Translations under genes and position numbers: made by a program
Assembly (NCBI RefSeq): GCF_000213175.1
Contig: NW_009799179.1
Span: forward strand, 434,001-498,000
Length of the DNA stretch: 64,000 nt
Origin: Neurospora tetrasperma FGSC 2508
Lineage: Eukaryota; Ascomycota; Sordariomycetes; Sordariales; Sordariaceae
Direction of reading: 5' to 3'
The notes under the pieces: model-generated
What the model was told of the DNA's origin: nothing
What the model saw: only the letters and a program-made list of their open reading frames with translations
The model's database searches: none
Shown here: positions 1-11,221 of the stretch, piece after piece
Layout: each line of letters opens with the position of its first letter
How positions within the stretch are numbered: position 1 is the first letter of the stretch

Positions 1-3000
1 TATGTGCTCGGCATTCTGTATCGCCGGGTCGGTGCATTTAAGGTCGGTCCAGTTGCCGTGGCGGTCGCCCAAAGCGTAAGGGTTGTCGCCTCTCTTGATG
101 CTGAGCCTGAAGGCGCGCCAATCCTTGCTGATTGAGGGCGCGTCGTGATACTTCTCCAGGTCGGTGGCCCAGTTGCTGGTACCACCCATGCCCAGCCCCT
201 TGTAGATTGCGGTACGGGCGGCACGGATGCTGTCATCCATAAAGGCGACCCACTGGTTATTATCGTAGACGACGATGCGGCTGTTGCTACTGCTGTCGAT
301 GAAGTTCTGGCTGACGCGGCTGGCGTTGTTCACGATGATGTCGTTGATCTCAGCGTTCGAGATGTAGCCCGCTGTATCGGTACAGGGACCCTTGGAGGCG
401 TCGGATGCCGTCGCCGAGCCGGTAAAGAAGCAATCCTTGCTGTAGCAGCCGGCGTCAGCCATGTTGAAGGAGCGGCCATAGCTGGAGACACCGACGACGA
501 CTTTGCCCGAGTCCACACCGGCCTTGGTGATCTGGAGGAGGAGGAGTCAGAAGGGGGATCAAAGTACGTACACACCGAGGGGCAAAGGGTCTTGGGATAT
601 GTCGGGCACTCAACTCACCATAGCTAGAGCCGTCTTTGTCTCGGTCAAGTTGACGTGGCTACGCAGGCAATTGCCGTTCGCACAGCCTTCTTGCGACCAC
701 TTATTACCGTAATCCCATTGGCCGTGGAGATCATAACACATAAGTACTATGTAGTCGACCACCTTGGAGATTTGAGCGATGGGAAACTGTTTGAGGTACC
801 AGTACGATGCCGGTGCGGCAATAGACACGGTCTTGCCGGGCAACAGGTTCTTCAGCACAACCAGGAAGGCGAGGTAGTTGGTGCCTTCGTCGTCGGCGCC
901 CGGTGGAGGACCCGGGATGTCCGGTTCCTGGAAACAGTTAGCAGCGCTCCGTGGCTCGGGTCCGCAAGGGAGGAGGAGGAAGAAGAGGGAGTGTGTATAC
1001 GCCAGGGTATTCCCAGTCAATATCCACGCCGTCCAGGCCTTTATCTTTGACAAAGTTGGCGATATTGGTTGCGAGGGTCAAGCGATTAGCGGCCGTAACT
1101 CCAGTCCGGAAGATGTTGTAAGTAGCGGCGTCTGTCGAGAAGGCCCAGCCACCGAAGGATATCACGCGGTGGACGTTGGTCATGCTTCGGAAGGCTTCGA
1201 ACTCGTACGTACTGATGACATCGCCCGCTGATACTTTGAAGTCCGGGGTAATGTCACCAAAGGCAAAGTGTATGTGGGAGTACTTGTTAGTATCGATCTG
1301 CCGCACGTCCTGGTATAGACAACTGCGGCCGCCCAAGCTGTAGGCTTCATAGTAGCCCAGACTGATCCACTGAGCGGGCGGCTTACCCTTGACCACGTTC
1401 GTGCCGCAGTTGGAGATGCAGCCGTTGGTGTTTGGCTTGGCCGNNNNNNNNNNNNNNNNNNNNNNNNNNNNNNNNNNNNNNNNNNNNNNNNNNNNNNNNN
1501 NNNNNNNNNNNNNNNNNNNNNNNNNNNNNNNNNNNNNNNNNNNNNNNNNNNNNNNNNNNNNNNNNNNNNNNNNNNNNNNNNNNNNNNNNNNNNNNNNNNN
1601 NNNNNNNNNNNNNNNNNNNNNNNNNNNNNNNNNNNNNNNNNNNNNNNNNNNNNNNNNNNNNNNNNNNNNNNNNNNNNNNNNNNNNNNNNNNNNNNNNNNN
1701 NNNNNNNNNNNNNNNNNNNNNNNNNNNNNNNNNNNNNNNNNNNNNNNNNNNNNNNNNNNNNNNNNNNNNNNNNNNNNNNNNNNNNNNNNNNNNNNNNNNN
1801 NNNNNNNNNNNNNNNNNNNNNNNNNNNNNNNNNNNNNNNNNNNNNNNNNNNNNNNNNNNNNNNNNNNNNNNNNNNNNNNNNNNNNNNNNNNNNNNNNNNN
1901 NNNNNNNNNNNNNNNNNNNNNNNNNNNNNNNNNNNNNNNNNNNNNNNNNNNNNNNNNNNNNNNNNNNNNNNNNNNNNNNNNNNNNNNNNNNNNNNNNNNN
2001 NNNNNNNNNNNNNNNNNNNNNNNNNNNNNNNNNNNNNNNNNNNNNNNNNNNNNNNNNNNNNNNNNNNNNNNNNNNNNNNNNNNNNNNNNNNNNNNNNNNN
2101 NNNNNNNNNNNNNNNNNNNNNNNNNNNNNNNNNNNNNNNNNNNNNNNNNNNNNNNNNNNNNNNNNNNNNNNNNNNNNNNNNNNNNNNNNNNNNNNNNNNN
2201 NNNNNNNNNNNNNNNNNNNNNNNNNNNNNNNNNNNNNNNNNNNNNNNNNNNNNNNNNNNNNNNNNNNNNNATATCCACGCCGTCCAGGCCTTTATCTTTG
2301 ACAAAGTTGGCGATATTGGTTGCGAGGGTCAAGCGATTAGCGGCCGTAACTCCAGTCCGGAAGATGTTGTAAGTAGCGGCGTCTGTCGAGAAGGCCCAGC
2401 CACCGAAGGATATCACGCGGTGGACGTTGGTCATGCTTCGGAAGGCTTCGAACTCGTACGTACTGATGACATCGCCCGCTGATACTTTGAAGTCCGGGGT
2501 AATGTCACCAAAGGCAAAGTGTATGTGGGAGTACTTGTTAGTATCGATCTGCCGCACGTCCTGGTATAGACAACTGCGGCCGCCCAAGCTGTAGGCTTCA
2601 TAGTAGCCCAGACTGATCCACTGAGCGGGCGGCTTACCCTTGACCACGTTCGTGCCGCAGTTGGAGATGCAGCCGTTGGTGTTTGGCTTGGCCGTGCCGG
2701 GGGCGCCCGTATTCGTATCCGTGCAAAACTCGGCCGTGATGCCGCACTGGCCCCAGACATCGCAACAGGCGTTGAGTGGGCATGGATTGAGCTTCTGTAT
2801 GTCATCCATGTTGTCGGGCTTCTTGGTCCCGGGCTTCTGCGGTCCGCACACGGCATTGGCCAGCGGGGCCGGCATGGGCGGCGTGCCGTCGCTGAGGCAG
2901 ATGACTGCCTGGGCCATCAGTCGACTGCAGCCGCTCCATCCCCACGTCTGCTTGTTGAAGCTCTCGATTTGGTCGACTGTCAGGCTATGGGCGGCCGCGA

Positions 3001-4147
3001 TGGCCGAACACGTATCGTCCTGTACAACGGCGTATGATGCGCACGATCCGTCGCTGTTTTTCTTGGGCGTGAAGTCGGGCAGCGTCCCGGACGAGCAGCA
3101 CACGTGTTGCAGGGGCATCAGCGAGGAGCAAAGCTTCGAATCCGGGTTGTACTTTGTGAAATCGCTGGGCGAGATGCCGCACTTGGTCGCTAACTTGGCG
3201 CAGCTGTCACCCGAGGCCACCTGGATGGTTCTACATTCGGCGTGGGCCTGTAGGTGGGTGCCGCGAATCGCCCGCAAGGCTGTGCTGGCGCTGTAGGTTG
3301 AGTTGGTGGTTGCGTTCGACGGTAACACCAACGGCGTCGTGAAGTCGACTGTCGCGGCTATGTTCCGCACCGTGTCGAAAGACAGGCAAGTAGCGTTCTT
3401 CCATGACCGAATCGCCTGCTGTACGGGGGTGAAGGATGTGTTGCTCGTAGCGATGAAGCCCACGACGTGGTCGCCGTCGTAGTCGTGCCCGCACAGCTGT
3501 ATGGCCTTGCTGCCGCCCGTGTCGTTGGAAGTGTAAAGGGCATTCTCGAAAGCAATGAGTGCCTCTGGCGCCGTGGACTGGATGTTGACGTTCTTGCCGA
3601 GGTAGAGGCCGGCAGTGCCAGTGACGGTTTGCACAAACAACACCAACGACTGCTTGTTGTCCGAGGTATAGCCAGCTGCCAGAGCGCGCCGTACCGACCT
3701 GGACAGACTGCGCAGGTCGACGCCGCGATGGGGAGCCGTCTCGTTCCAGCCGCCAAACTCAAGTGTGACGTTGGTCGGCGTGTGTGTTGGATCCGCGTTC
3801 GCCTTCATCTGGTTCATATCCGCACCAGGCTTCTGAAGCGCACCGTACGACGTGCAGGCGTAGATGCGATGTCCCGAGCTGCCGTCATCCACATCGTCAT
3901 AGATGGAGAAGTGGTAGAAAACCGTCTCCTTGCAGTGCGCCACCTGGCTCAGGCTGTGGTAAGCCGGCCAAGTGCCCGGATCGGGCCCCGTAACACTGCA
4001 AAGCGTAGGGCAGTCGTCTCGCCCCCGGTAGGATACGGAGGCCGGTTGCCGCAGGTTTGACATTGGCGACCCGGCCTCCACAGTCCCAAAGGAGAGGAAG
4101 AGAGCGGCCGCACTGAGGACCGTTGCCGCCCGTGAAAAGAAGGACAT
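1..4147 (-). CDS. Subgroup C (killer-toxin-type) GH18 chitinase with two LysM and one hevein-like chitin-binding domain, 3' end cut by window
   Basis: This is a secreted endochitinase. The start is the ATG at 4147 (MSFFSRAA...), followed by a signal peptide of about 26 residues; the frame stays open upstream only through TTG. In order it shows an N-terminal Cys-containing region (to about residue 300), LysM 1 (about 302-350), LysM 2 (about 369-419), a hevein-type Cys cluster NPCPLNACCDVWGQCG (about 452-474) and a GH18 barrel from about 509. The catalytic DGVDIDWE motif ends exon 1. Introns are 1000-928 and 618-532, and exon 3 (531 to 1) runs off the edge with ITKAGVDSGKVVVGVSSYGR. Exon 1 is interrupted by 827 N flanked by an identical 424-base repeat. 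If that repeat is an unmerged contig overlap, exon 1 is 1896 nt and fully in frame. In known fungi this family resembles the chitinase subunit of zymocin and acts on chitin walls. The family call is firm; the biological role is inferred. Confidence 0.92.
1020..1443. repeat. Left copy of a 424-base direct duplication flanking the N gap
   Basis: This stretch matches 2271-2694 base for base as far as I can read, at a constant offset of 1251. Both copies encode the same chitinase segment. The left copy ends exactly at the first N and the right copy starts exactly after the last N. That is the signature of two overlapping contig ends that were scaffolded instead of merged. Confidence 0.9.
1444..2270. 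other. Assembly gap (827 N), probably spurious
   Basis: The run of N lies inside chitinase exon 1. The same 424 bases occur on both sides, so the true gap is probably zero. Removing the gap plus one copy takes out 1251 bases, a multiple of three, so the frame is kept either way. Confidence 0.85.
2271..2694. repeat. Right copy of the 424-base direct duplication
   Basis: Partner of 1020-1443. It encodes the start of the GH18 barrel up to GLDGVD. A real tandem partial duplication would duplicate half a catalytic barrel, which is much less likely than an unmerged contig overlap. Confidence 0.9.
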
Positions 4148-5047
4148 GATAGTGATGAGGACCAAGAAGAGAAGGAATAGGACGATTCAATGGAATCATG
4201 GAAGCAATATTCCTGCTGGGGGCTCTTTGCCTAGCTGCTCATCGAGCTGCCTTGCCTTTTGTATAAAGAGGCCAACGGAGACTTGTAGACGGATCACCAA
4301 CCAACATCGACACGATCCAATCCCATCGAAATGTGGAAGCACGTTCTCATCAGAGTCCTCCAGTCGCGGTAGACTGATCCTTCAGCACACCACGCAGTTC
4401 ATGGGTGAAATTGCAAGGGCCGTGATGGACATGGTCCATATGCCGGTCAACGACATGTTCACAACGTTGCCACTTGACAGAACCAACATGTGTTCGTTCC
4501 GGATGCTTTTAGAATCATGCGAAATGAGGTGCGAGAAGCGAAAGAGACGTTGGCATGCAAATGCCACTGTGCTTTATAAAGGACTAACACTGGCGCGTAT
4601 GTAGTCCGCTTGTTGGTGGTTTGTGAGGTAGGGGGTTGAAGAGTGAAGGGTAACAGCGCCAGAACAGAATTAGAGGTAGGTACTACCCTCTTATGTAACT
4701 CGGCTCGGTGACTGGATAGGGGGTACCATATTGCTGTGAAATGCGAGTGAACGGGCGTCTCTCGAACCGGACTCGCCGTCTCTCCTTCACCAACGGACAG
4801 AGGTAGCAGGACGCCCCTGGAGGTGAGATGTCTCATAATAGAGTTAAGAGGCACAAACACCCAACTGCTTAGTGTAAAAGTGAAGGGAGTGAACATGGAC
4901 ACAAGGCACGAAAGAATGGTTGTGAACTTGTTGATTGAAGAACAAGAAAAAGAGGAAAGGAGAACCGGTGAATATGAGTGCATATGAGACGCGAGTAATA
5001 TATATGTGTGGATCGAAAAGCATCTTGCTCAAAAGACTATGTCTGCT
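4148..5047. other. Intergenic: chitinase promoter and DUF7136 gene 3' flank
   Basis: These 900 bases contain only short overlapping open frames with no recognisable protein. They hold the promoter of the minus-strand chitinase. A palindromic CTTTATAAAG lies near 4572, a possible TATA element at about 430 bases from the start codon, which is distant for a core promoter. Confidence 0.5.
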
Positions 5048-5848
5048 CTACAAAAGCTGCATGGCAACCAAAGCCGCGACGAAGCCGCTTAGCATGGCTG
5101 GGAACCCAGTCTTTGTATCCGCCGCCGCCGCGTTCTGCTTGCTGGGACAGCTCACCAAGGGGCTGACGGCATCCGCGCATGCCGTGGCTGTGAGGGCGGC
5201 CGAGATGCTGCTTGCTGTGGCCGAATCCACGTGGACTGCACACGGGTCGCCGTCCACCAGGGGCTGCACGTCCGAGAGCACGGCGCACGAGTTGCGGCCG
5301 TCGTACTGCGCCGGATACACGTCTAGAGTGCCCGTGAGATTGAAGGCGAAATGGCTGGCGTTGGTACATAAGGCGCTGTTTGTCGTTGCCCCCACGAGGT
5401 CGGGTTTCGGAGCGCCGTTTGCGATGGTAAATGTCACACCGAGGCTACGGAAGCCACCGCCGATAAAGGGCAGGCCCCCGTGGGAGCAGTTGCGGGCGCC
5501 AAGCTCCCACGACAGCATGTAGGACGTCGGCGCCCCGTCGGCTGTTGTGTTGAGTGTCGAGATATACGTGTACACAAAGGTGGGCTCGTTGGAAAAGTTG
5601 GTCGACTTCAGGTTCAGGGTAGAATCATTCGCGTGACTGAAGGTGCTATCCCAGAGCAGCAAGTCAAGGGAGGGGTCGAGCGACGAAGCCAGCGCCGCGT
5701 TCTGGAAAGCGAAGACGATGGGGAAGAGTATCGACGGCGCATACGTGTCGTTGCGTGGGAAGATCAAGTCCACCTCGACCGTCGCTGGGAAGGTGGCTGC
5801 TCCAACCTGCATTGCCCAGAGCAGCACGGCTGAGAGGAACGCTGACAT
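5048..5848 (-). CDS. Secreted, probably GPI-anchored DUF7136-type protein
   Basis: This is a single-exon gene of 266 codons starting at the ATG at 5848. An N-terminal signal peptide (MSAFLSAVLLWAMQVGAA) is followed by FPATVEVDLIFPRNDTYAP, the opening I associate with the fungal DUF7136 family. Several Asn-X-Ser/Thr sequons (NDS, NFS, NTT, NCS, NAS, NLT) indicate a glycosylated extracellular protein. The C-terminus is an Ala-rich spacer followed by a hydrophobic tail (AMLSGFVAALVAMQLL), as expected for a GPI-attachment signal. The function is unknown. It sits between a killer-toxin-type chitinase (same strand) and a divergent LysM gene, with a 568-base shared promoter to the latter, so a role at the cell wall is plausible but inferred. 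The family name is from memory and is the least certain part. Confidence 0.7.
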   Translation of the reverse strand: MSAFLSAVLLWAMQVGAATFPATVEVDLIFPRNDTYAPSILFPIVFAFQNAALASSLDPSLDLLLWDSTFSHANDSTLNLKSTNFSNEPTFVYTYISTLNTTADGAPTSYMLSWELGARNCSHGGLPFIGGGFRSLGVTFTIANGAPKPDLVGATTNSALCTNASHFAFNLTGTLDVYPAQYDGRNSCAVLSDVQPLVDGDPCAVHVDSATASSISAALTATACADAVSPLVSCPSKQNAAAADTKTGFPAMLSGFVAALVAMQLL

Positions 5849-6416
5849 TGTATCAACTGGTCGGAGAAGGGATAGTGATGATGTTGAAGCAGTGATGGTG
5901 GCGGAGGATGACTGAGAATCAAGAGAGACAAAGGTCGGGTGAAGAGAGAGACGAGCATAAACTCACAAAGTTGGAAGGAAAGAGAGTTATGGGCATGGCG
6001 GGTCCAACGTTGAGCGAAGTCAAGTTTAGAGCTACCTGCTACATGCGGCTCTGTCATACTTGAGGTAGCGGGATCCAATCATGGCGTAGCTCTCGGCCAC
6101 ATGTTCAACTTTTCTAGACTCTAATAGAGTAGGTAGCATTTTACCCAGACGTCACGTCTAGGACGGGAAATATCCTCACCAACGTTGGCTTGAAATCCTT
6201 CACGGCGAGAATATCCTACAGATGCCATGTCAGGCAGTCGCCATCGACACATGCCACGGAGCAAGTATAAATGGCTCTGATGAGGACCATGGAAGCTACT
6301 TACCCCGTCCATTGTTGTTTGTTCACGCCGGCCACTGTCCTCCGTCGTCTTCATCGTTTGCCCTTCACGTTGCTCTTGCCGCATCTCCTCTGTAATTCCT
6401 TCTCAGCCACGGCACA
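5849..6416. promoter_or_regulatory. Divergent promoter between the DUF7136 and LysM genes
   Basis: These 568 bases separate two outward-facing secreted-protein genes. A TATA element, TATAAAT, is at 6266-6272 on the plus strand, about 145 bases before the LysM start codon. No equally clear TATA is seen for the minus-strand gene. Confidence 0.6.
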
Positions 6417-6958
6417 ATGGGCTTTGCTTCCTCTCTTCTGATGCTGGGCGTCGTTCCCCAGCTGCTGGTCGCGGCACATGTCCTTCAAGCCCGCCAGAGC
6501 GTGTCCTGCGACTTCGCTACTGCCGCCAACAATGGCGACACTTGCGCATCCTTTGCTGCCGCGTGGGGTATCACCGAGGCCGCCTTTGCGAAGCTCAACC
6601 CCGGTGTCTCTTGCCCCGGCAACCTGATTGCCGGCAGCGAGTACTGTGTCATTGGCACCGTGTCCACAGGCGCTCCCACCACGACCAAGGCCGCTACTAC
6701 GTCTGCGTCGGCGTCAAGGGCGGCTCCTCTCCCCCGCCTACAACCACCAAGCCGGCCAGCTCCGCCCCGACTCCCCAGATGCCTAATACCATTAGCAACT
6801 GTAAAAAGTTCCACAAGGTCGTGTCTGGCGACGGCTGCCGGGCCATTGAGCAAGCCGCGGGCATCAGCGCCTCGGACTTTGCCAAGTGGAATCCCTACGT
6901 TGACGCCGCTTGCGACAACCTGTGGCTCGGCTACTACGTCTGCATTGGTGTGTGAGAG
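6417..6958 (+). pseudogene. Secreted LysM protein, frame-disrupted between LysM domains
   Basis: The ATG at 6417 opens a signal peptide (MGFASSLLMLGVVPQLLVAA) and a first LysM domain (DTCASFAAAWGITEAAFAKLNPGVSC ... AGSEYCVIGTV in two pieces), then a Thr/Ala linker. From about 6690 the protein-like signal moves to another frame: YYVCVGVKGGSSPPPTTTKP, then a second full LysM (FHKVVSGDGCRAIEQAAGIS ... LWLGYYVCIGV, stop 6953-6955). The frame-2 fragment YYVCVGV reads like the end of an additional LysM, so a middle domain may have been deleted or collapsed by the assembler. I see no canonical GT-AG intron that restores the frame. LysM proteins bind chitin, and in fungi they often neighbour subgroup C chitinases, as here. 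Either a true pseudogene or a misassembly fits; the nearby false gap makes the latter plausible. Confidence 0.7.
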
Positions 6959-8379
6959 GAGGTCTAGTATAGATACTCGGACGTCTTTTAGCATTTGGAC
7001 TTTGGAAAAGCCTTGAAGCTATCTATAGCTTTAGGTTCCCTCATCCCTTTTCTAGTTGACCAGTGATGGCGTTCTCCATCTTATAGGCAAATAATACATT
7101 TCGAATATGCACTAGACTACATACATGATGCTCGTTTTGACAGCGGTTATCTTGCATTAGGTTGCTCCTAAGGTAGCATCCGTTGTCTCGTCTACAGCGC
7201 CCCTTGCATGACTGCCGCCTCCTCTGCTAGACCACGTGGTCCATCTGCCTCTTCCTATAAGCCGTGGTCTTTAAAGGATTGGGTGCCCCTGCCCCTGGCT
7301 TTTTATCAGCTAGGCGGCTTGTCGAGCTTTTATGTATTTCCGGTATGTACATATCTCCATGCACTGATTGTATGTGGTGGGACAAAAGAATCGTGAGGAT
7401 TTACCCTTTCATAAGTGATCTCGTGAGGTTAGTATCCGGTACTCAAGTGTTTCGTCCGAGTGTCTCAACCTCTCGCTTTGATCGCTTGTTTGATTGGGGT
7501 TGGGCTGGTTGGTGCAAGTGTTAGTATATACGTGGCAATAGCACCATGTTCTTAACAGACCTGTTTGAGGTAGGTCCCCATATTCACCCATGCATGTCTC
7601 GATGCCGAGATCCGAGATTCTCCCCGGGCCTTGCTGTCGGACCCTTTTTTTCTTCTTTTTGTTCACTTGTTTTTTTGTCTTTCCGTTTTCGAACCACACA
7701 AACTTCCAGTACCAGAGTGAGACCGACTTCTGTTCGTCAATGCAAGGGCCTTCACACGCCACGGCCGGGTGTTTTTTTGTGTCTTTGGCGGCATGGCATG
7801 GCTTGCATCTTGTTCCTGACTCCTGAGTGGTCAGGTCAGGCGGCCCCGCTTAAGCCGAAGAAGAGGCTGGAGGGCGCGCGGGACTTGGCTGAACTGTCAA
7901 TGACTCCATAAACAATAACAATAACAACAATCTACACGTTTCTCTTATTGAATTGCCATTTGACAAATTCATTCTTGATTCCAACATTTGTCATTGCAAA
8001 CTGATAGTGGAGTTGCCGATACCCACTGATCTGAGGAGCCTCAGTTGGAAAGGCTGTTAACAAACTCCACCAGTAGCAACAGACGCGGGAATCCACAACT
8101 CCACCCGCCCGCCGCGGCTCTGGGGCTAGACCAGGAACAGCAGGGCAGCTCCCCCATTTCCACTTCAGTTCCCACTGCACCCCTGAATTGCCCACAATCC
8201 ACATCAACAACAACCAGGCGCCCGAACAAAGCCTTGCCACGTTTCGTTTCCTTGGTCGTTCCAATTTGGTTTCAGCATTTTCAACTCCCGATAATCCTGG
8301 GGACCTCACCTCCCATAAACAAAACCCAATTTCCCAACCCGACACAAACCGGGAATGGCTACACTGAAAACACCCCATC
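6959..8379. other. Intergenic, no gene seen
   Basis: These 1.4 kb contain only short frames without protein-like composition. They cover the 3' flank of the LysM gene and the promoter and 5' leader of the Cdc1-like gene. Confidence 0.5.
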
Positions 8380-10731
8380 ATGGCGCCATCGTATAGTAGC
8401 AATGGGGGCTACGGCTACAGCAGCTCATCCTTCCAACCCAAACACCGCCGCTCCGACTCGACTTCGTTTCTCGACGACCTGCGCGCCTTCCTCGCCCACT
8501 CGTCCCGCTCCGCCTGGCGCTTCTGGAGGGAACGCGGTCGCTTCATCGCCTGGGCCGCCCTCATCAATGCCGGCCGAAGACTGCGCATGAACCTGACGTA
8601 TAACCGCCTGTTCAGCTTCCCGCACTTGTTGGTGGCCGCGTGGATCGTGGTCTTGCTTTGGGGCGAGAGATGGGTGTTTCATTCGGCCGTGGAGGAGTGT
8701 GAGTGGGAAAAGTGGGAGAGATGGGTAAGAAAGACTAACCATATTTCCTGTTGTGTATGGGATAAGGAGAAGGAGAAGGAGAAAGAAAAGCTGCTAATTA
8801 TCGTGTGACTATAGCCCGCCGGCGCGAACCCCCACCGCCTCGTTCTGGTGGCCGATCCCCAGCTCATCGATCCTCATTCGTACCCCGGCCGACCGTGGCC
8901 ACTGAACCCGTTGACCATGACGATTGTCGACAACTATATTCGCCGATCTTACACACAGATGCAATCGCAGCTTGATCCCGATACGATATTCTTCCTGGGC
9001 GATCTTTTCGACGGCGGACGCGAATGGAAGACAGCACATGGAGATTTCAGAGACCCGGAATGGGGTCCGCATCCGAAAGACGAGCAGAAATACCTAAAGA
9101 GTTGGAATAAAAAGTATAATGAGTTTTACTGGTTGAAGGAGTACGCGAGGTTTGGCGAGATCTTCTTTACTCCGTGGCTTGAGGCCGGGCAGAAGCCGGA
9201 GAACGAACATAAGAGGAGGAAACTGATTGCCAGCCTTCCGGGGAACCACGACTTGGGATTTGGTGCCGAGATCAAACTCCCCGTGAGGAACAGGTTTGAG
9301 GCGTACTTTGGCGAGGGCAACCGCGTGGATGTGGTTGGAAACCATACGTTTGTTTCGGTCGACACGGTCTCGATGAGCGCTGCTAGCTTGTCGGAGATTG
9401 CCAGGCAGGATGTACAGCCTATTTACAAACCGACGGAACACTTTCTCAACCAAGTGAAGTGGACGAAGCAGAAGGCGGTGGAGAAGGAGCTGCGGTATCT
9501 GAGGGGAGAGGTTCCCGAGGTTAAGCTCCACCACAGGATTGAGGAGCTCAACCAGGCCAACTTCAAGGATCAACCGCATCTTGTCCACGACGAGAACAGC
9601 CAGAAAATTCCCGACCTCCCGACCATCCTTCTCACCCACGTCCCACTCTATCGACCACCCGGCACCCCATGCGGCCCGAAGCGCGAACATTGGCCCCCTA
9701 CACCACCGCCCAAGGGTCAGACTGAGCCCGTATTTCCCGACCACCGCAACGCCATCTCCATGTATCGAGGCTACCAATACCAGAACGTTCTCGACGAGAA
9801 GCAGTCCATAAGCCTGATCGAAAAGACCGGCAACGTCATCCACGCCTTCTCCGGCGACGACCACGACTACTGCGAAGTAGTGCACGCGCCCAACCAAGGT
9901 TCAGTCCGCGAAATCACCGTCAAATCCATCAGCATGGCCATGGGCGTGCCCACCCCAGGCTTCCAGATGGTCAGCTTATACAACCCGCTCGACCCCGTCA
10001 CCGGCAAGCCCCTGGCAGGTGACGGCCAACCCACCATGCAAACCCACCTCTGCCTGCTCCCCAACCAAATCAACACCTACCTGCACTACGTCGGCCTGGG
10101 AATCTTCTGCGTTATCCTCCTCGCCATCCGTGCTTTCTTGGTTCCTGTCCTCAACCTGCCCCGCTTCGCCCTTGATTCAGACAGCGACAGCAGCCACCAC
10201 CACCCGAGCGGCATCTCCATCCTCCCCGTCTTCAAAGCCAAACAAGAAGATTACGACGAGTATAGCCTTCCCTCTGCCGGATACTCGGCTTCTTCAAAGT
10301 ACGGCTCATCAGGCACTTCAGGCGAACGACGAACTCGTACCGCGTCAGTCAGCTCTTCTTCACTAAAATCATCAAATAATTTCAGAAACGGTCATCACAA
10401 CGAAAAGAGTGGAGGTAGTAGTGGAAGAAGCAGGAAATCGAGCGTTTATAGTAATAGTAATAAATCAGTTAAAGGAGGGTGGTCGTGGGGTGGGAAGCAT
10501 GGCCATCATCATGAGCCGAGGATTGAGATTCCGGGGGAGAATGAAGAGGATCTTTATTATGGTGGGGCATTTACGAGTTCGAGTTCTTCAAAGTGGAGGG
10601 CGAGGCAGAGTAGGAAGAAGCTGAAGCCCAAGACGGCCATGGGCGTGGTGGTGACGGAGTTGTGGACGACGGTTTGGAGGGTGGCGTGGATGGTGGTGGT
10701 GGTTTTTGGGTGGTTGGCTTGGAAGGGGTGA
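8380..10731 (+). CDS. cdc1: Cdc1/Ted1/PGAP5-family metallophosphoesterase (GPI remodelling)
   Basis: Two exons, 8380-8724 and 8815-10731, are joined by a 90-base intron (GTAAGA...TAG, branch CTAAT), giving 753 residues. A membrane segment (LLVAAWIVVLLWGERW, near residue 80) precedes the phosphoesterase domain. The metal-binding motifs are in family order: VADPQLID (about 124), GDLFDGG (about 177), GNHDLG (about 258), THVPLY (about 388) and GDDHD (about 462). A second membrane span (YVGLGIFCVILLAIRAFLV) follows, then a Ser-rich low-complexity cytosolic linker and a third hydrophobic segment at the C-terminus. In yeast and mammals these Mn-dependent ER/Golgi enzymes remove ethanolamine phosphate from GPI anchors and influence export of GPI proteins. 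The family is sure; whether it is closer to Cdc1 or Ted1 is not settled here. Confidence 0.93.
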
Positions 10732-11064
10732 GTTGGCCCGTTGCATTGTATAGGGGAGGGAATTGAAGAAATGGGGGGTAACATGGTGATAGAGCAAGAA
10801 AAAAAGAATTGGTTGTAGCGGGCGTGAAAGGGTATGTTATCTGATGAAATCATCCAGGGGCATCAAATAGGTGCCGGTACATACTATGAATCTTATCCAC
10901 CCATTCAGATATAAATTTCTACCGATTAAAAATTAGACGCCAATTCCGGGTTGTAATATAGACCTAGTAGCTGGCTGTCTTCAGCTGTTGGTATCACATC
11001 ACATGCATACCACCATCACACTTGGGTCTATCCAGGTATCTACCTGTTCTGTGTTCATTTCTTT

Positions 11065-11084
11065 CTTCTTCTTCTTCTTCTTCT
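11065..11084. repeat. (CTT)n microsatellite
   Basis: About seven near-perfect CTT units are visible. Confidence 0.9.
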
Positions 11085-11190
11085 ACTACCTATCCAGTCT
11101 CCATCTAGACTAAAGATAGAGGTAGGTAATTACTAGCCGTGCCCGTCAAATAGTCTGACGGTCTACTTACCTACCTAGAGGTACTTACTC

Positions 11191-11221
11191 ACCTACCTAC
11201 CTACCTACCTACCTACCTACT
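11191..11221. repeat. (CTAC)n microsatellite
   Basis: About seven to eight tandem CTAC units lie beside further CCTA-type half motifs on both sides. Confidence 0.9.

Noticed and set aside
4147-4165. Upstream start for the chitinase (MVLITIM)
   Set aside because: The upstream codon is TTG. The ATG at 4147 directly begins a good signal peptide.
11191-11221. CRISPR-like or satellite array at the CTAC repeats
   Set aside because: The repeat unit is 4 bases without spacers. It is a plain microsatellite in a eukaryotic genome.
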